Shown here: positions 44,698 to 53,054 of the stretch, in pieces | Layout of the letters: every line of letters starts with the position of its first letter | Position numbering within the stretch: position 1 is the first letter of the stretch | NCBI GenBank assembly: GCA_052386745.1 | Contig: JBQTJW010000015.1 | Coordinates: 1-64,000 of the forward strand | Length of the DNA: 64,000 nucleotides | DNA from: Panacagrimonas sp052386745 | GTDB taxonomy: Bacteria; Pseudomonadota; Gammaproteobacteria; Nevskiales; Nevskiaceae | Reading direction: 5' to 3' | Made by a program: the position numbers and the translations under genes | Notes under the pieces: generated by a model | Seen by the model: only the letters and a program-made list of their open reading frames with translations | What the model was told of the DNA's origin: nothing | Database searches by the model: none

Positions 44698-46023
44698 ATG
44701 ACATCGCTTCGCGCCCGGCTCCTGGCAGTGGCCTCGATCGTGCTCACGGCCTTTTTCATTCTAACTGCCCTGGTGCTGGATCGTGCATTTCGCGACAGCA
44801 CCCTGCAAGCACAGCGGGACAAATTGGAGGGGCTGGTATACTCTTTGCTTTCTGCGGCGAGAACGACCGCTGATGGCAGCTTGACTGTGGCATCAGATGA
44901 CATTTCCGACAGGCGGCTCATGCAACCCGCCAGCGGGCTGCAAGCTGCGCTGCTCGACGAGGAAGGGCAAATCGTCTGGACATCCCACGACTATCGGGAA
45001 CTTCAGATTCCCCCCATGCCGGATGTCGGGCAATGGATGTTCCAGCAGTACTCCCAGCCACCGGTTTTTGCTTTGAGCTATGGCCTGCGCTGGATCGATC
45101 TGGCGGACGACCCCGAGCGCTACACCTTTGCTGTTGTCGAGGACGCCACCAGCTTCAACCGGCAGCTGAGCACGTATCGGAGGGAATTGTGGTTCTGGCT
45201 TGCTGCTGCTGCCAGCGGCCTGCTTCTGGTTCAGTATCTGGTGCTCCGCTGGGGCCTCGCACCTTTGAGAAGGCTGGTTGGAGAACTCGACGCCATCGAA
45301 AGGGGCGGCCAAGCGGAAATCCGGACGCAGTATCCGGACGAATTGCTCCCGCTCGCTCAGGGCCTCAATACCATGATTCGAAACGAGCGCAACCAGCAGA
45401 CTCGGTACCGCAACGCGTTGGACGATCTCGCCCACAGCTTGAAAACGCCCCTGGCCGTCCTGCGTGGCATGTCGGAGGATCCACGCTCGCTCGACGATTC
45501 GCGCATCCCGCTGCAGGAACAGGTCGGCGTCATGCAGCAGATCACCGACTATCAGCTGCGCAAGGCCGCCATGGCGGGTCGGCGTGGCCTGTCAGAGCCC
45601 GTTTCGTTGGGGCCGATCGCCGAGAAAATCGGGCAGGCCTTGGCCAAGGTCTACGCCGACCATGCGGTTCGTTTCGAATTTCGTGCTCCTCCCCAATTCA
45701 AGTTGCGCATGGATAGTGGCGATTTATACGAGTTGCTCGGAAACCTGCTGGACAACGCGTGCAAGTATGGCGCGCATCGGGTAGAGGTTAGATGTATTAA
45801 AGACACGCCGTGGAATCTCATACAGATCGACGACGATGGCCCTGGATTTCCAGAAGAAGCAGAAAATCTCCTTCTCCGTGGCGTACGCGCCGATGTCCAG
45901 GCCCCCGGCCAGGGAATTGGCCTGGCAGCGGTCTTCGAGGTGATCAAGGCTTACGAGGGACGCATCGAATTGGGTCGATCGCAGTGGGGTGGCGCCCGGG
46001 TCTCGCTCTGGCTGCCGGTGTAG
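44698..46023 (+). CDS. PhoQ-like membrane sensor histidine kinase, no adjacent regulator
   Basis: A 441-residue kinase with transmembrane segments at residues 7-27 and about 163-182 around a periplasmic sensor domain of roughly 130 residues, then a HAMP-like linker. The phospho-acceptor is in DDLAHSLKTPLAVLRGM, and the ATPase domain has LLGNLLDNACKYG, IDDDGPGFPEE and GQGIGLAAVFEVIK. This layout matches PhoQ-type kinases sensing divalent cations or antimicrobial peptides. The usual PhoP-like regulator directly upstream is missing, so the partner must be elsewhere. No strong ribosome site precedes the ATG. Confidence 0.9.
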   Translation: MTSLRARLLAVASIVLTAFFILTALVLDRAFRDSTLQAQRDKLEGLVYSLLSAARTTADGSLTVASDDISDRRLMQPASGLQAALLDEEGQIVWTSHDYRELQIPPMPDVGQWMFQQYSQPPVFALSYGLRWIDLADDPERYTFAVVEDATSFNRQLSTYRRELWFWLAAAASGLLLVQYLVLRWGLAPLRRLVGELDAIERGGQAEIRTQYPDELLPLAQGLNTMIRNERNQQTRYRNALDDLAHSLKTPLAVLRGMSEDPRSLDDSRIPLQEQVGVMQQITDYQLRKAAMAGRRGLSEPVSLGPIAEKIGQALAKVYADHAVRFEFRAPPQFKLRMDSGDLYELLGNLLDNACKYGAHRVEVRCIKDTPWNLIQIDDDGPGFPEEAENLLLRGVRADVQAPGQGIGLAAVFEVIKAYEGRIELGRSQWGGARVSLWLPV

Positions 46024-46268
46024 ATTCTCGTTGCCGCAACCACAAATCCAGCAATCCCAGAAAAACAGGATCGACGCTGGTTACTTCACCATCTCGTGTC
46101 ACGCGAAGCGTGATGCGGCGGCCGCTGGCATCGCGGCCGGCCTCTGCCCTTCAACTCAGCCGCATTGGTCGCGGGGTGCGCAGTCCGCTGAATGGCATGG
46201 CCGGTTGAGGGCCTTGCCGAGGGTCGGCGGCTTGTCGCCGCACGCCACCCGCCCGACACTGCGCGGCC

Positions 46269-47306
46269 ATGCCCATCTTGGCCATTGAAAGCTCCTGCGA
46301 CGAAACCGCCTGCGCCCTCTACGACGGCACACGCGGCCTGCTGGCGCACCGCCTGCATTCGCAGGTGGACCTCCACGCTCGCTATGGCGGCGTGGTGCCG
46401 GAACTGGCCTCGCGCGACCACGTCACTCGCATCGCGCCCCTGCTGCGTGAAACCATGGCGGCGGCCGGCGTGGGGTTTGCCGACCTTCAGGCCGTGGCCT
46501 ACACCGCCGGGCCGGGCCTGATTGGCGCGCTCATGGTGGGTGCATCGGTGGCGGCGGGCATCGCCACCGCGCGCGGCCTGCCGTTGATCCCCGTGCACCA
46601 CATGGAGGGCCACCTGCTGGCGCCCATGCTGGAAAGCCCGGCGCCGGCATTCCCCTTCACCGCGCTGCTGGTGTCCGGCGGGCACACGCTGCTGATCGCG
46701 GTGGAAGGTGTGGGCCGCTACCAGCTGTTGGGCGAGAGCCTGGACGATGCGGTGGGCGAGGCCTTCGACAAGACGGCCAAGCTGCTTGGCCTGCCCTATC
46801 CCGGCGGCCCGCACCTGGCGCGGCTGGCCGAACGTGGGCGCAGCGGCGTGTTCCGGTTTCCGCGCCCCATGACCGACCGGCCCGGGCTGGACTTCAGTTT
46901 CAGCGGTCTCAAGACGGCGGTGCTGGTGGCGCTTCCGCGGGCCACGGATGACCAGGGCCGCGCGGACCTCGCCCGCGGGTTCGAGGACGCGGCCACCGAA
47001 ACGCTCGCCATCAAGTGCGAACGCGCCCTGCGGCAGACCGGGCACACGCGCCTGATCGTGGCCGGCGGCGTGGGCGCCAACCTGCGCCTGCGCGAGCGCC
47101 TGCGCGCCCTGGCCGGCGAGCGCGGCTTCGAGCTGTTCTTTCCGCGCCCCGAGTTCTGCACCGACAACGCCGCCATGATCGCCTGCGCCGGCTGGGCGCG
47201 AAGGGCGGAAGGGCGCCCGCCGGAGGCCGGACTGTTCACCACGCCGCGCTGGGCGCTGGCCGATCTGCAACCGCCTGCCGCGGCGCAAAGTCCTTTGAGC
47301 GGATAG
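46269..47306 (+). CDS. tsaD: tRNA N6-adenosine threonylcarbamoyltransferase TsaD
   Basis: A 345-residue enzyme completing the t6A modification at position 37 of ANN-decoding tRNAs with TsaB and TsaE. It shows the metal-binding HHMEGHLLAP, the phosphate loop ESSCDETACALYDG, the SGGHTLL and FDKTAKLLGLPYPGGP segments and a VAGGVGANLRLRERL region. ATG at 46269. In many genomes rpsU is divergent from it; here a PhoQ-like kinase precedes it on the same strand and the cobalamin riboswitch follows. Confidence 0.97.
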   Translation: MPILAIESSCDETACALYDGTRGLLAHRLHSQVDLHARYGGVVPELASRDHVTRIAPLLRETMAAAGVGFADLQAVAYTAGPGLIGALMVGASVAAGIATARGLPLIPVHHMEGHLLAPMLESPAPAFPFTALLVSGGHTLLIAVEGVGRYQLLGESLDDAVGEAFDKTAKLLGLPYPGGPHLARLAERGRSGVFRFPRPMTDRPGLDFSFSGLKTAVLVALPRATDDQGRADLARGFEDAATETLAIKCERALRQTGHTRLIVAGGVGANLRLRERLRALAGERGFELFFPRPEFCTDNAAMIACAGWARRAEGRPPEAGLFTTPRWALADLQPPAAAQSPLSG

Positions 47307-47314
47307 ACTCCGCG

Positions 47315-47490
47315 GCGCAGGTGCGTCGGGGCGCTTTCAGGCCTCGGCGATAACCGGGAAGTCCGTGCAAAGCGGACACTGCCCTCGCAACGGTAAGCGG
47401 GAAAACGAAGCGAAAACGCCACTGGGCCCCAAGGCCTGGGAAGGCGCTTCCAAAACGCCCGCGAGTCCGGAGACCGGCCTGCACACTTCT
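47315..47490 (+). promoter_or_regulatory. Cobalamin riboswitch upstream of btuB
   Basis: The consensus blocks of the adenosylcobalamin-class RNA appear in order: GGTGC near 47320, ATAACCGGGAAG (47350-47361), GCCCTCGCAACGGTAA, the B12 box GCCACTGGG with TGGGAAGGCGC (47427-47452) and AGTCCGGAGACCGGCC (47463-47478). It ends about 90 bases before the btuB start, so bound cobalamin is expected to reduce expression of the operon. The boundaries are approximate. Confidence 0.93.
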
Positions 47491-47575
47491 CCGTGGTCGC
47501 GATGGGCGACCCAGCGGATGGCCAAGCCATGCCGACCACGGGCGTCATCTGCGTTGCTGTTGCCGGGACCGTGCG

Positions 47576-49465
47576 TTGGCCAAGTTTCCTCTCTCTGTCT
47601 GCTGGTGGGTTGTAGTGCTGGGCGCAGCCACGGCCGCGCGTGCGCAGGATGGCGCCGTGACACTGCCGGAAGTCACGGTGGTGGGCGAACAGGTGGCCCT
47701 GCACACCAGCGGCGTGAGCATTCGCGTACCAGTCGACCCGCTGGGCGCCACCAGCCTCGCCAACCTGCTCGGCGCCCTGCCGGGCGTGCAGGTGCGCAGC
47801 AGCGGGGGCCTGGGCAGCTACAGCGAGGCCTCGCTGCGCGGCAGCAGCGGTCGGCAGGTGCGCCTGCTGCTCGACGGCCTGCCGCTCGACACCGGCGGCG
47901 GCGACGCCACCTCGCTCTCGCTGGTCAGCCCGCTGCTGCTGGAGAGCGTGGACATCTACAAGGGCCGCGTGCCGGTGAACCTCGGCGCCGGGCTGGCCGG
48001 CACCCTCAACCTGCGCACGCGCCGCGTGCTGCCGGCGCCGGTGGTGGGCAGCGCGAGCATCGGCAGCTTTGGGCAGCGCCAGCTGGGCGCGGCGGCGCAG
48101 CTGTCCAGCACCGTGCAGCTGTCGGCGGCGACGCAGGCGGCGGACAACGACTTCCGGTATGTGAACGGCTTCGGGGCCTTCGACCCCGGCGACCCCAACC
48201 GCAGCCGTGAGCGCGAGCGAGAAAACGCGGCGACCGCCCAGAACGTCGCGCTGCTGCGCTACCAGGGCGCGATGCGGGTGGACGCGCAGCTGCTGGACGA
48301 CCGGCAGGAGTTGCCCACGCGCGCCAACAACGCCTCCGACAATGCCGAGCTCGACACCCGCGCCTACGGCCTGAGCCTGGCCACGCCCGAAGACGCCGAC
48401 TGGCAGGCGGTGCTCTCGCACCGCTTCACGCGCGAGCGGTTCATGGACCGCGAAAGTCAGATCGGTCTCGGCGGCCAGGACTCGCAATCGGATACCAGGC
48501 GCAGCCTGCTGCGCCTGGGCCGGCAGTTCGAAATCTGGCAGACCGCGTCCACGGCGGAGTTCACCGACTACACCTCCCACGACCGCCTGAGCGATGCGCC
48601 CACCGCCGCCGCGCGGCGCTTCGCCCTGGGCCAGGGGCTGGAGTACCAGACCGGGCCGCGGCTGCCCCTGGGCCTGGACGCCAACGCCAGCCTCAACGCC
48701 GGCTGGTCGCAGGAACATTCCGACCAGCGCCAGGAGGACGAATGGCAGCTGGACCCGGGCATCGGCGCCACGCGGACCTTCGGCGTCTGCGTGGCGGCCG
48801 TGAACCTGGGCCACCGCAAGCGCCTGCCCACGTTCTTCGAGCGCTACGGCGACCGCGGCCAGTTCAAGGGCAATCCGAAGCTGGACCCGGAATCGGCCAC
48901 CTACGCCGACGCCGGCATGCGCTGCGTGCCCGGCACCGTGGTGCGGCGGGTGGAGCTGACGTTCTTCGGCCAGGACCTGAGCGACGCCATCAGCCCGGCC
49001 TACAACGCGCAGGGCGTGGGGCGGTCCGAGAACACCACGCGGGCGGTGATCCGCGGCATCGAGCTGGGCGGTGGCGGCCGCTGGGCCGGGTTCGACTGGC
49101 AACTGGGCGCCACCACCCAGCACACCGAGGACCGCAGCGACGTGCGCGCCCTGCGCGGCCAGCAGCTGCCGGGCCGGTTCGAGAACCAGGTGTTCACGCG
49201 CCTGGAGCGGCGCTGGGGCGCTCTGGCGTACTTCTACGCCTTCCGCTTCGAATCCGGCCAGTTCTACGACAGCAGCAACCTGCTGCCGGCCGAGCCGCTG
49301 CGCCGGCACGACGTGGGCGTGCGCGGCGCCGTCCAGGCCGTCGGCTGGTCGGTGCAGGCGCTGAACCTGCGCGACGACAACGCCGAGCAGTTCAACGGTT
49401 TTCCAACGCCGGGGCGGCAACTGCTGCTCTCGCTGACCTATCCAGAATCATCTCCAAAGGAGTAG
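47576..49465 (+). CDS. btuB: TonB-dependent vitamin B12 receptor BtuB
   Basis: A 629-residue outer-membrane TonB-dependent receptor. After a signal peptide (VCWWVVVLGAATAARA) comes a TonB-box-like LPEVTVVGE, then the plug (SLANLLGALPGVQVRSSGG and RQVRLLLDGLPLDTGGGDA), and a 22-strand barrel with an aromatic C-terminal strand. Cobalamin as cargo is inferred from the riboswitch upstream and the adenosyltransferase downstream. The start is TTG at 47576 with weak ribosome context; no other start gives a signal peptide. Confidence 0.9.
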   Translation: MAKFPLSVCWWVVVLGAATAARAQDGAVTLPEVTVVGEQVALHTSGVSIRVPVDPLGATSLANLLGALPGVQVRSSGGLGSYSEASLRGSSGRQVRLLLDGLPLDTGGGDATSLSLVSPLLLESVDIYKGRVPVNLGAGLAGTLNLRTRRVLPAPVVGSASIGSFGQRQLGAAAQLSSTVQLSAATQAADNDFRYVNGFGAFDPGDPNRSRERERENAATAQNVALLRYQGAMRVDAQLLDDRQELPTRANNASDNAELDTRAYGLSLATPEDADWQAVLSHRFTRERFMDRESQIGLGGQDSQSDTRRSLLRLGRQFEIWQTASTAEFTDYTSHDRLSDAPTAAARRFALGQGLEYQTGPRLPLGLDANASLNAGWSQEHSDQRQEDEWQLDPGIGATRTFGVCVAAVNLGHRKRLPTFFERYGDRGQFKGNPKLDPESATYADAGMRCVPGTVVRRVELTFFGQDLSDAISPAYNAQGVGRSENTTRAVIRGIELGGGGRWAGFDWQLGATTQHTEDRSDVRALRGQQLPGRFENQVFTRLERRWGALAYFYAFRFESGQFYDSSNLLPAEPLRRHDVGVRGAVQAVGWSVQALNLRDDNAEQFNGFPTPGRQLLLSLTYPESSPKE

Positions 49466-49469
49466 CACC

Positions 49470-50657
49470 ATGAAGCAGACCGTACCCTTGCTGGCCCTGA
49501 TGTCCCTCACCCTGGCGGCCTGCGGCGGCGGCGGTGGAGGGGGCGGCGGCGGTGTGTCCACCCCGCCGGCCACGGCGGCCGTGGTGGCCGCGCGGGCGCC
49601 GGACTTTTCCAGCGGCGCCGTGTCGCTGGTGGACCTCACCGCGCCATTCGCGGCCCAGAACAACCTGCCGCCCAACGACACCTCCGACATCTTCGTGCGC
49701 AGCGGCGGCGATCATTACTTCGTGGTCCAGCGCTTCGGCAGCGACAAGATCCTGCGCTTTTCCGTGGCCGACCCGGACACGCCCGAGTACACCTACTCCA
49801 CCCAGGACGCCGGCGACTCGGCGGACAGCAATCCCTCCGACCTGGTGATCCTGAGCCCGACCAAGGCCTACCTGCTGCGCTACGGCTCGGGCAAGCTGTG
49901 GATCGTCAACCCGTCCGCCACCCGCGAGCAGGACTTCAAGACCGGCGAGATCGACCTGTCGGCCTACGACTCCGACGGCGTGCCGGAAATGACCGCCGGC
50001 CTGATCAAGGACGGCCTGCTCTACGTGCTGATGCAGCGGCTGGACAACTTCGCCGCCAACCGCGACGGCTTCCTGGCCGTGATCGACACCGTGACCGACC
50101 AGGAGATCGACACCGACGACAAGATCGGCAACCTCGACGGCCTGCGGCTGCCGGTGCGCAACCCGTCCAGCCTCGTCGCCAACCCGGCCAACGACGACCT
50201 GCTGGTGCTGGCGGTCGGCGGCTACGACAGCTCCTTTAACCCGGTGTACGACGGCGGCATCCTGCGCGTGGACACCGTGGCGCTCACCGTCCAGAAGCTG
50301 GTGGACGACGGCACCGTCGGCGCCGCGCCCTACGGCCAGTTCACCGACCTTGCGGTCACCGACCTGCACCGCGCCTATTTCATCGGCAGCGAGGGCTTTT
50401 TTGGCGCGCAGGACCTGTACCGCTTCGACCCTACCAGTACCGCCGCCCCCCAGCCGGTGGCCGCGGCGCAGGGCATCAAGATGGGCGCCCTGGCCTACGA
50501 CGGCGAGGGCCGCCTGTGGATCGGCCGCACGGAAACCGCCGCGCCCGGCCTCACCGTGCTGGACGTGTCGGTGGCCAGCGAAGCCGTGGTGGAAGACCTC
50601 ATCGACACGGTGCAGACGCCCATCAACATCGATTTCGTCACCGCACCCACGCCGTAA
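49470..50657 (+). CDS. Poly-glycine lipoprotein, putative beta-propeller, in B12 operon
   Basis: A 395-residue lipoprotein. The lipobox LAAC (cysteine at about residue 18) is followed by ten glycines, giving a flexible tether. The mature part has repeated blade-like units: SDIFVRSGGDHYFVVQRFGS, KAYLLRYGSGKLWIVN, DGLLYVLMQRLD, NDDLLVLAVGGYDSS, YDGGILRVDT, GRLWIGRTE and similar, as in a YncE-type beta-propeller. It starts 5 bases after btuB with an AAGGAG site. By analogy with Bacteroides BtuG, a propeller lipoprotein that captures cobalamin for BtuB, it may do the same; this is inference. Confidence 0.8.
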   Translation: MKQTVPLLALMSLTLAACGGGGGGGGGGVSTPPATAAVVAARAPDFSSGAVSLVDLTAPFAAQNNLPPNDTSDIFVRSGGDHYFVVQRFGSDKILRFSVADPDTPEYTYSTQDAGDSADSNPSDLVILSPTKAYLLRYGSGKLWIVNPSATREQDFKTGEIDLSAYDSDGVPEMTAGLIKDGLLYVLMQRLDNFAANRDGFLAVIDTVTDQEIDTDDKIGNLDGLRLPVRNPSSLVANPANDDLLVLAVGGYDSSFNPVYDGGILRVDTVALTVQKLVDDGTVGAAPYGQFTDLAVTDLHRAYFIGSEGFFGAQDLYRFDPTSTAAPQPVAAAQGIKMGALAYDGEGRLWIGRTETAAPGLTVLDVSVASEAVVEDLIDTVQTPINIDFVTAPTP

Positions 50658-50716
50658 CTGGACGCCGCGCCACGCGGGCGCCAGCCTTGGCGCCCGCTAA
50701 CCTGGAGCACCGCCCC

Positions 50717-51259
50717 ATGGGCCACCGACTGAGCAAGATCGCCACCCGCACCGGCGACAAGGGCACCACCGGCCTCACCGACGGCTCGCGCGTGCCCAAG
50801 CAGCACCTGCGCGTGTGCGCCATGGGCGACGTGGACGAGCTCAATTCGCAGATCGGCGTGGTGCTCACGCACGAGCTGCCGGCCGTCGTCCGCGACAAGC
50901 TCGCCAGCACCCAGCAGCTGCTGTTCAACCTGGGCGGGGAGCTGTCCTGGCCCGGCGGCACGCTGGTGAAGGACGAGGACGTGCTGGGCTTCGACCAGGC
51001 CCTGGCCGACCTCAACGACACCCTGCCGCCGCTCAAGGAATTCATCATGCCCGGCGGCAGCCCGGCCTGCGCCGCCTGCCACGTGGCCCGCACCGTGGCG
51101 CGCCGCGCCGAGCGCGCGGTGTGGGCGCTGCACGCCACCGAGCCGGTCAACGCGCCCATCATGAAGCTGCTCAACCGGCTCTCGGACTACCTGTTCGTGG
51201 TCGCCCGCGTGCTGGGCCGCGAGGACGGGGCAAAGGAATCGAGCTGGAAGCGGGGATAA
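50717..51259 (+). CDS. Cob(I)yrinic acid a,c-diamide adenosyltransferase, PduO-type
   Basis: A 180-residue ATP:cob(I)alamin adenosyltransferase of the PduO family that makes adenosylcobalamin. The N-terminal TRTGDKGTTGLTDGSRVPK loop holds ATP, VDELNSQIG marks the cobalamin-facing helix, and RRAERAVWAL is the conserved catalytic helix with the Arg and Glu pair. ATG at 50717 with a GGAG site 59 bases after the lipoprotein; this is the third gene under the riboswitch. It closes the set: uptake, capture and adenosylation. Confidence 0.95.
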   Translation: MGHRLSKIATRTGDKGTTGLTDGSRVPKQHLRVCAMGDVDELNSQIGVVLTHELPAVVRDKLASTQQLLFNLGGELSWPGGTLVKDEDVLGFDQALADLNDTLPPLKEFIMPGGSPACAACHVARTVARRAERAVWALHATEPVNAPIMKLLNRLSDYLFVVARVLGREDGAKESSWKRG

Positions 51260-51321
51260 GCCGGCGGTGGTTACCCCGGTGCAACGGGCATTCGGCAGCC
51301 GACAAGGCAGTTGCCAATAGA

Positions 51322-51351
51322 AAGGGCGCGGTGTCCTGGACACCGCGCCCT
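51322..51351. terminator. Perfect inverted-repeat terminator between convergent genes
   Basis: Bases AAGGGCGCGGTGTCC and GGACACCGCGCCCTT form a 15-base perfect stem around one base (so a small loop by fraying), with TTCTT following on the plus strand and TATT-rich sequence on the other. It sits between the B12 operon and the converging porin gene and could stop transcription in both directions. Confidence 0.75.
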
Positions 51352-51398
51352 TCTTCATTCAGCCGCTCGGGCCGGATGGCCCCGGTGGCTCGCTCAGC

Positions 51399-52808
51399 TC
51401 AATAGTTCCACTGGAGCTGGATGCGCAGCAGGTCGCCATCGACCACGTCATAGGGCGCGGCGGTGACGTTGGTGCGCTCCATGTGGGCGTAGGCGGCGGT
51501 CAGTTCGAGCTCGGGCTGGAACTGCCACTCCAGGCCCGCTTCCACCTCGTCCACTTCCATGCGCGGCGCGTTGGTGTCGAACTTGGACCCGCCGTCGTAC
51601 GTCTGGAACTTGGCGTAAGGCGTCATGACGCCCAGCGACGAGTGGATTCGCATCATCGCCTGCAGGTAGCCGCCGTTGAGCGACTGCACGGAGATGTTGC
51701 GGTTTTCCAGGTCCAGCTCGGGGCCGCTGCCCACCGTCCATTCGCCCTGCAGGCCGAAGGGCTGGGGGTAGATGATGAAGTGCACGGCCACACGCTGGTC
51801 GCGGAACCCATTGACGCGGGCGTCCGAGGTTGGCGTGACCGATGCGCCGTCGAGGGTGATGGCACCCACGCTGCTCAGGAAGTGCCCGGTGTAGGCGTCG
51901 ACCCCGAATTCCACGATCTGCCCGGACGCAAACTCGAAGGGATAGGTGATATGGGCAACGGTGTGGAAGCTGTCGTTGGTCTCGGCGCGGTTGGCGCCCT
52001 GGCCGTTGTACACGCCCAGACCGAACACGCCGTAATCGCCCGACCCCTTCAGGCCATCCTTGACCAGGCGCTTGAAGCGCTCGGCCACGACCTTCGGGGT
52101 GTAGTAGAAGATCGCCGCCACGTCGCGTTCGTCGCGCACGGCGGAATTGAGCGCATCGGAGCGGTCCGGCGTCAGGCGGTTCTGGCTCGATTGCAGGTTT
52201 TCCCAGCCATAGGGAATCTTCGACTGGCCCGCGCGCACGCGGAATTCCTTTGCCTTGTCGAAGTAGATGTCGGCGTAGAGATCCCGCAGCTGGCCGAAAT
52301 TGCTGGTGCTGGAACCCGTGGGCGTGCTCGCGAAGTCCGGCTGCAGGTACAGCGAAACGTGGTCGCTCAGGTCGCCGCTCAGGATCACGCGGGCGCGCCG
52401 GATGCCCAGGCTCTGGTTGTCCCCGATGAAACGGTCGCCCGGCGCCCTGAGCCGGTACCCCTCTTCGTTGAGCGGCTCATCGAGGCGGAACTGGGTGTAA
52501 CCGCGCAGCCCGAGCCGCTCGTACCACTTCTTGTCGGTGGAGGCGGTCTTGGGTGCGGGCGCGGCCGGGGTGGCGGCTGCCGGGGCTGCCGCCGCAGGCG
52601 CCGCAGCGGAAGGAGCCTCGCCTGGCTTGCCGGCTGGCGCCGGCTCCGGCGCGGGAACGAACGTGCCGAGCTTGTCGCGGCCCGGCCCCGGTTCGGCATA
52701 AATCTGCCGCGTGGCGCGATCGACGAAGAGATCCAGCGGCGTCGCAGCGGCAGCGGCCTGCATGGCCGGCAGCGAAAACAGGAACGCGGACAGCAAGTTT
52801 TTTTTCAT
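51399..52808 (-). CDS. Porin, phosphate-selective porin O/P family
   Basis: A 469-residue outer-membrane barrel protein. A signal peptide (LLSAFLFSLPAMQAAAA) is followed by a periplasmic Ala/Pro linker (residues about 60-95) and then the O/P porin barrel: WYERLGLRGYTQFRLDEPL, RRARVILSGDLSDHVSLYLQPDF, RVRAGQSKIPYGWENLQSSQ, and alternating strands up to the terminal LRIQLQWNY with the aromatic end. ATG at 52808 is preferred to 52841. A Pho-box-like sequence lies upstream, matching the family's link to phosphate, although polyphosphate or other anions are also possible. Confidence 0.88.
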   Translation of the reverse strand: MKKNLLSAFLFSLPAMQAAAAATPLDLFVDRATRQIYAEPGPGRDKLGTFVPAPEPAPAGKPGEAPSAAAPAAAAPAAATPAAPAPKTASTDKKWYERLGLRGYTQFRLDEPLNEEGYRLRAPGDRFIGDNQSLGIRRARVILSGDLSDHVSLYLQPDFASTPTGSSTSNFGQLRDLYADIYFDKAKEFRVRAGQSKIPYGWENLQSSQNRLTPDRSDALNSAVRDERDVAAIFYYTPKVVAERFKRLVKDGLKGSGDYGVFGLGVYNGQGANRAETNDSFHTVAHITYPFEFASGQIVEFGVDAYTGHFLSSVGAITLDGASVTPTSDARVNGFRDQRVAVHFIIYPQPFGLQGEWTVGSGPELDLENRNISVQSLNGGYLQAMMRIHSSLGVMTPYAKFQTYDGGSKFDTNAPRMEVDEVEAGLEWQFQPELELTAAYAHMERTNVTAAPYDVVDGDLLRIQLQWNY

Positions 52809-52877
52809 GCGTGCGAGTAGGTGGCGAAATCGGCCTGTCACACTATTTTCATCGCATGATGGCTTTGTGAACCTGAG

Positions 52878-52895
52878 ATGACATTTTTATGAATG
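52878..52895 (-). promoter_or_regulatory. PhoB-binding box candidate upstream of the porin
   Basis: The minus strand reads CATTCATAAAAATGTCAT, which matches the consensus CTGTCATAAAACTGTCAT at 15 of 18 positions with the two seven-base half-sites in register. It is 70 bases upstream of the porin start. No convincing -10 box is placed after it. Together with the phosphate-porin family it suggests control by PhoB under phosphate limitation. Confidence 0.5.
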
Positions 52896-53054
52896 CCTTG
52901 ATTTTTCTAGGGTTTATACCGCCATTTCACCGTCATCTGGCGCCGGACCGCCCTGCTGTAGCCACTGGCCGGCCTGCCGACCAGCGTCTGCGCTGCCGGC
53001 TGGCAGGCCCGCCGGCGGCCGGAAACCGCAGGCAAATCCGCCCTTTCCGGCCCC

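Noticed and set aside
49520..49556. Poly-glycine tract as a phase-variable slippage site.
   Set aside because: The codons mix GGC, GGT, GGA and GGG, so it is not a simple homopolymer or repeat likely to slip.
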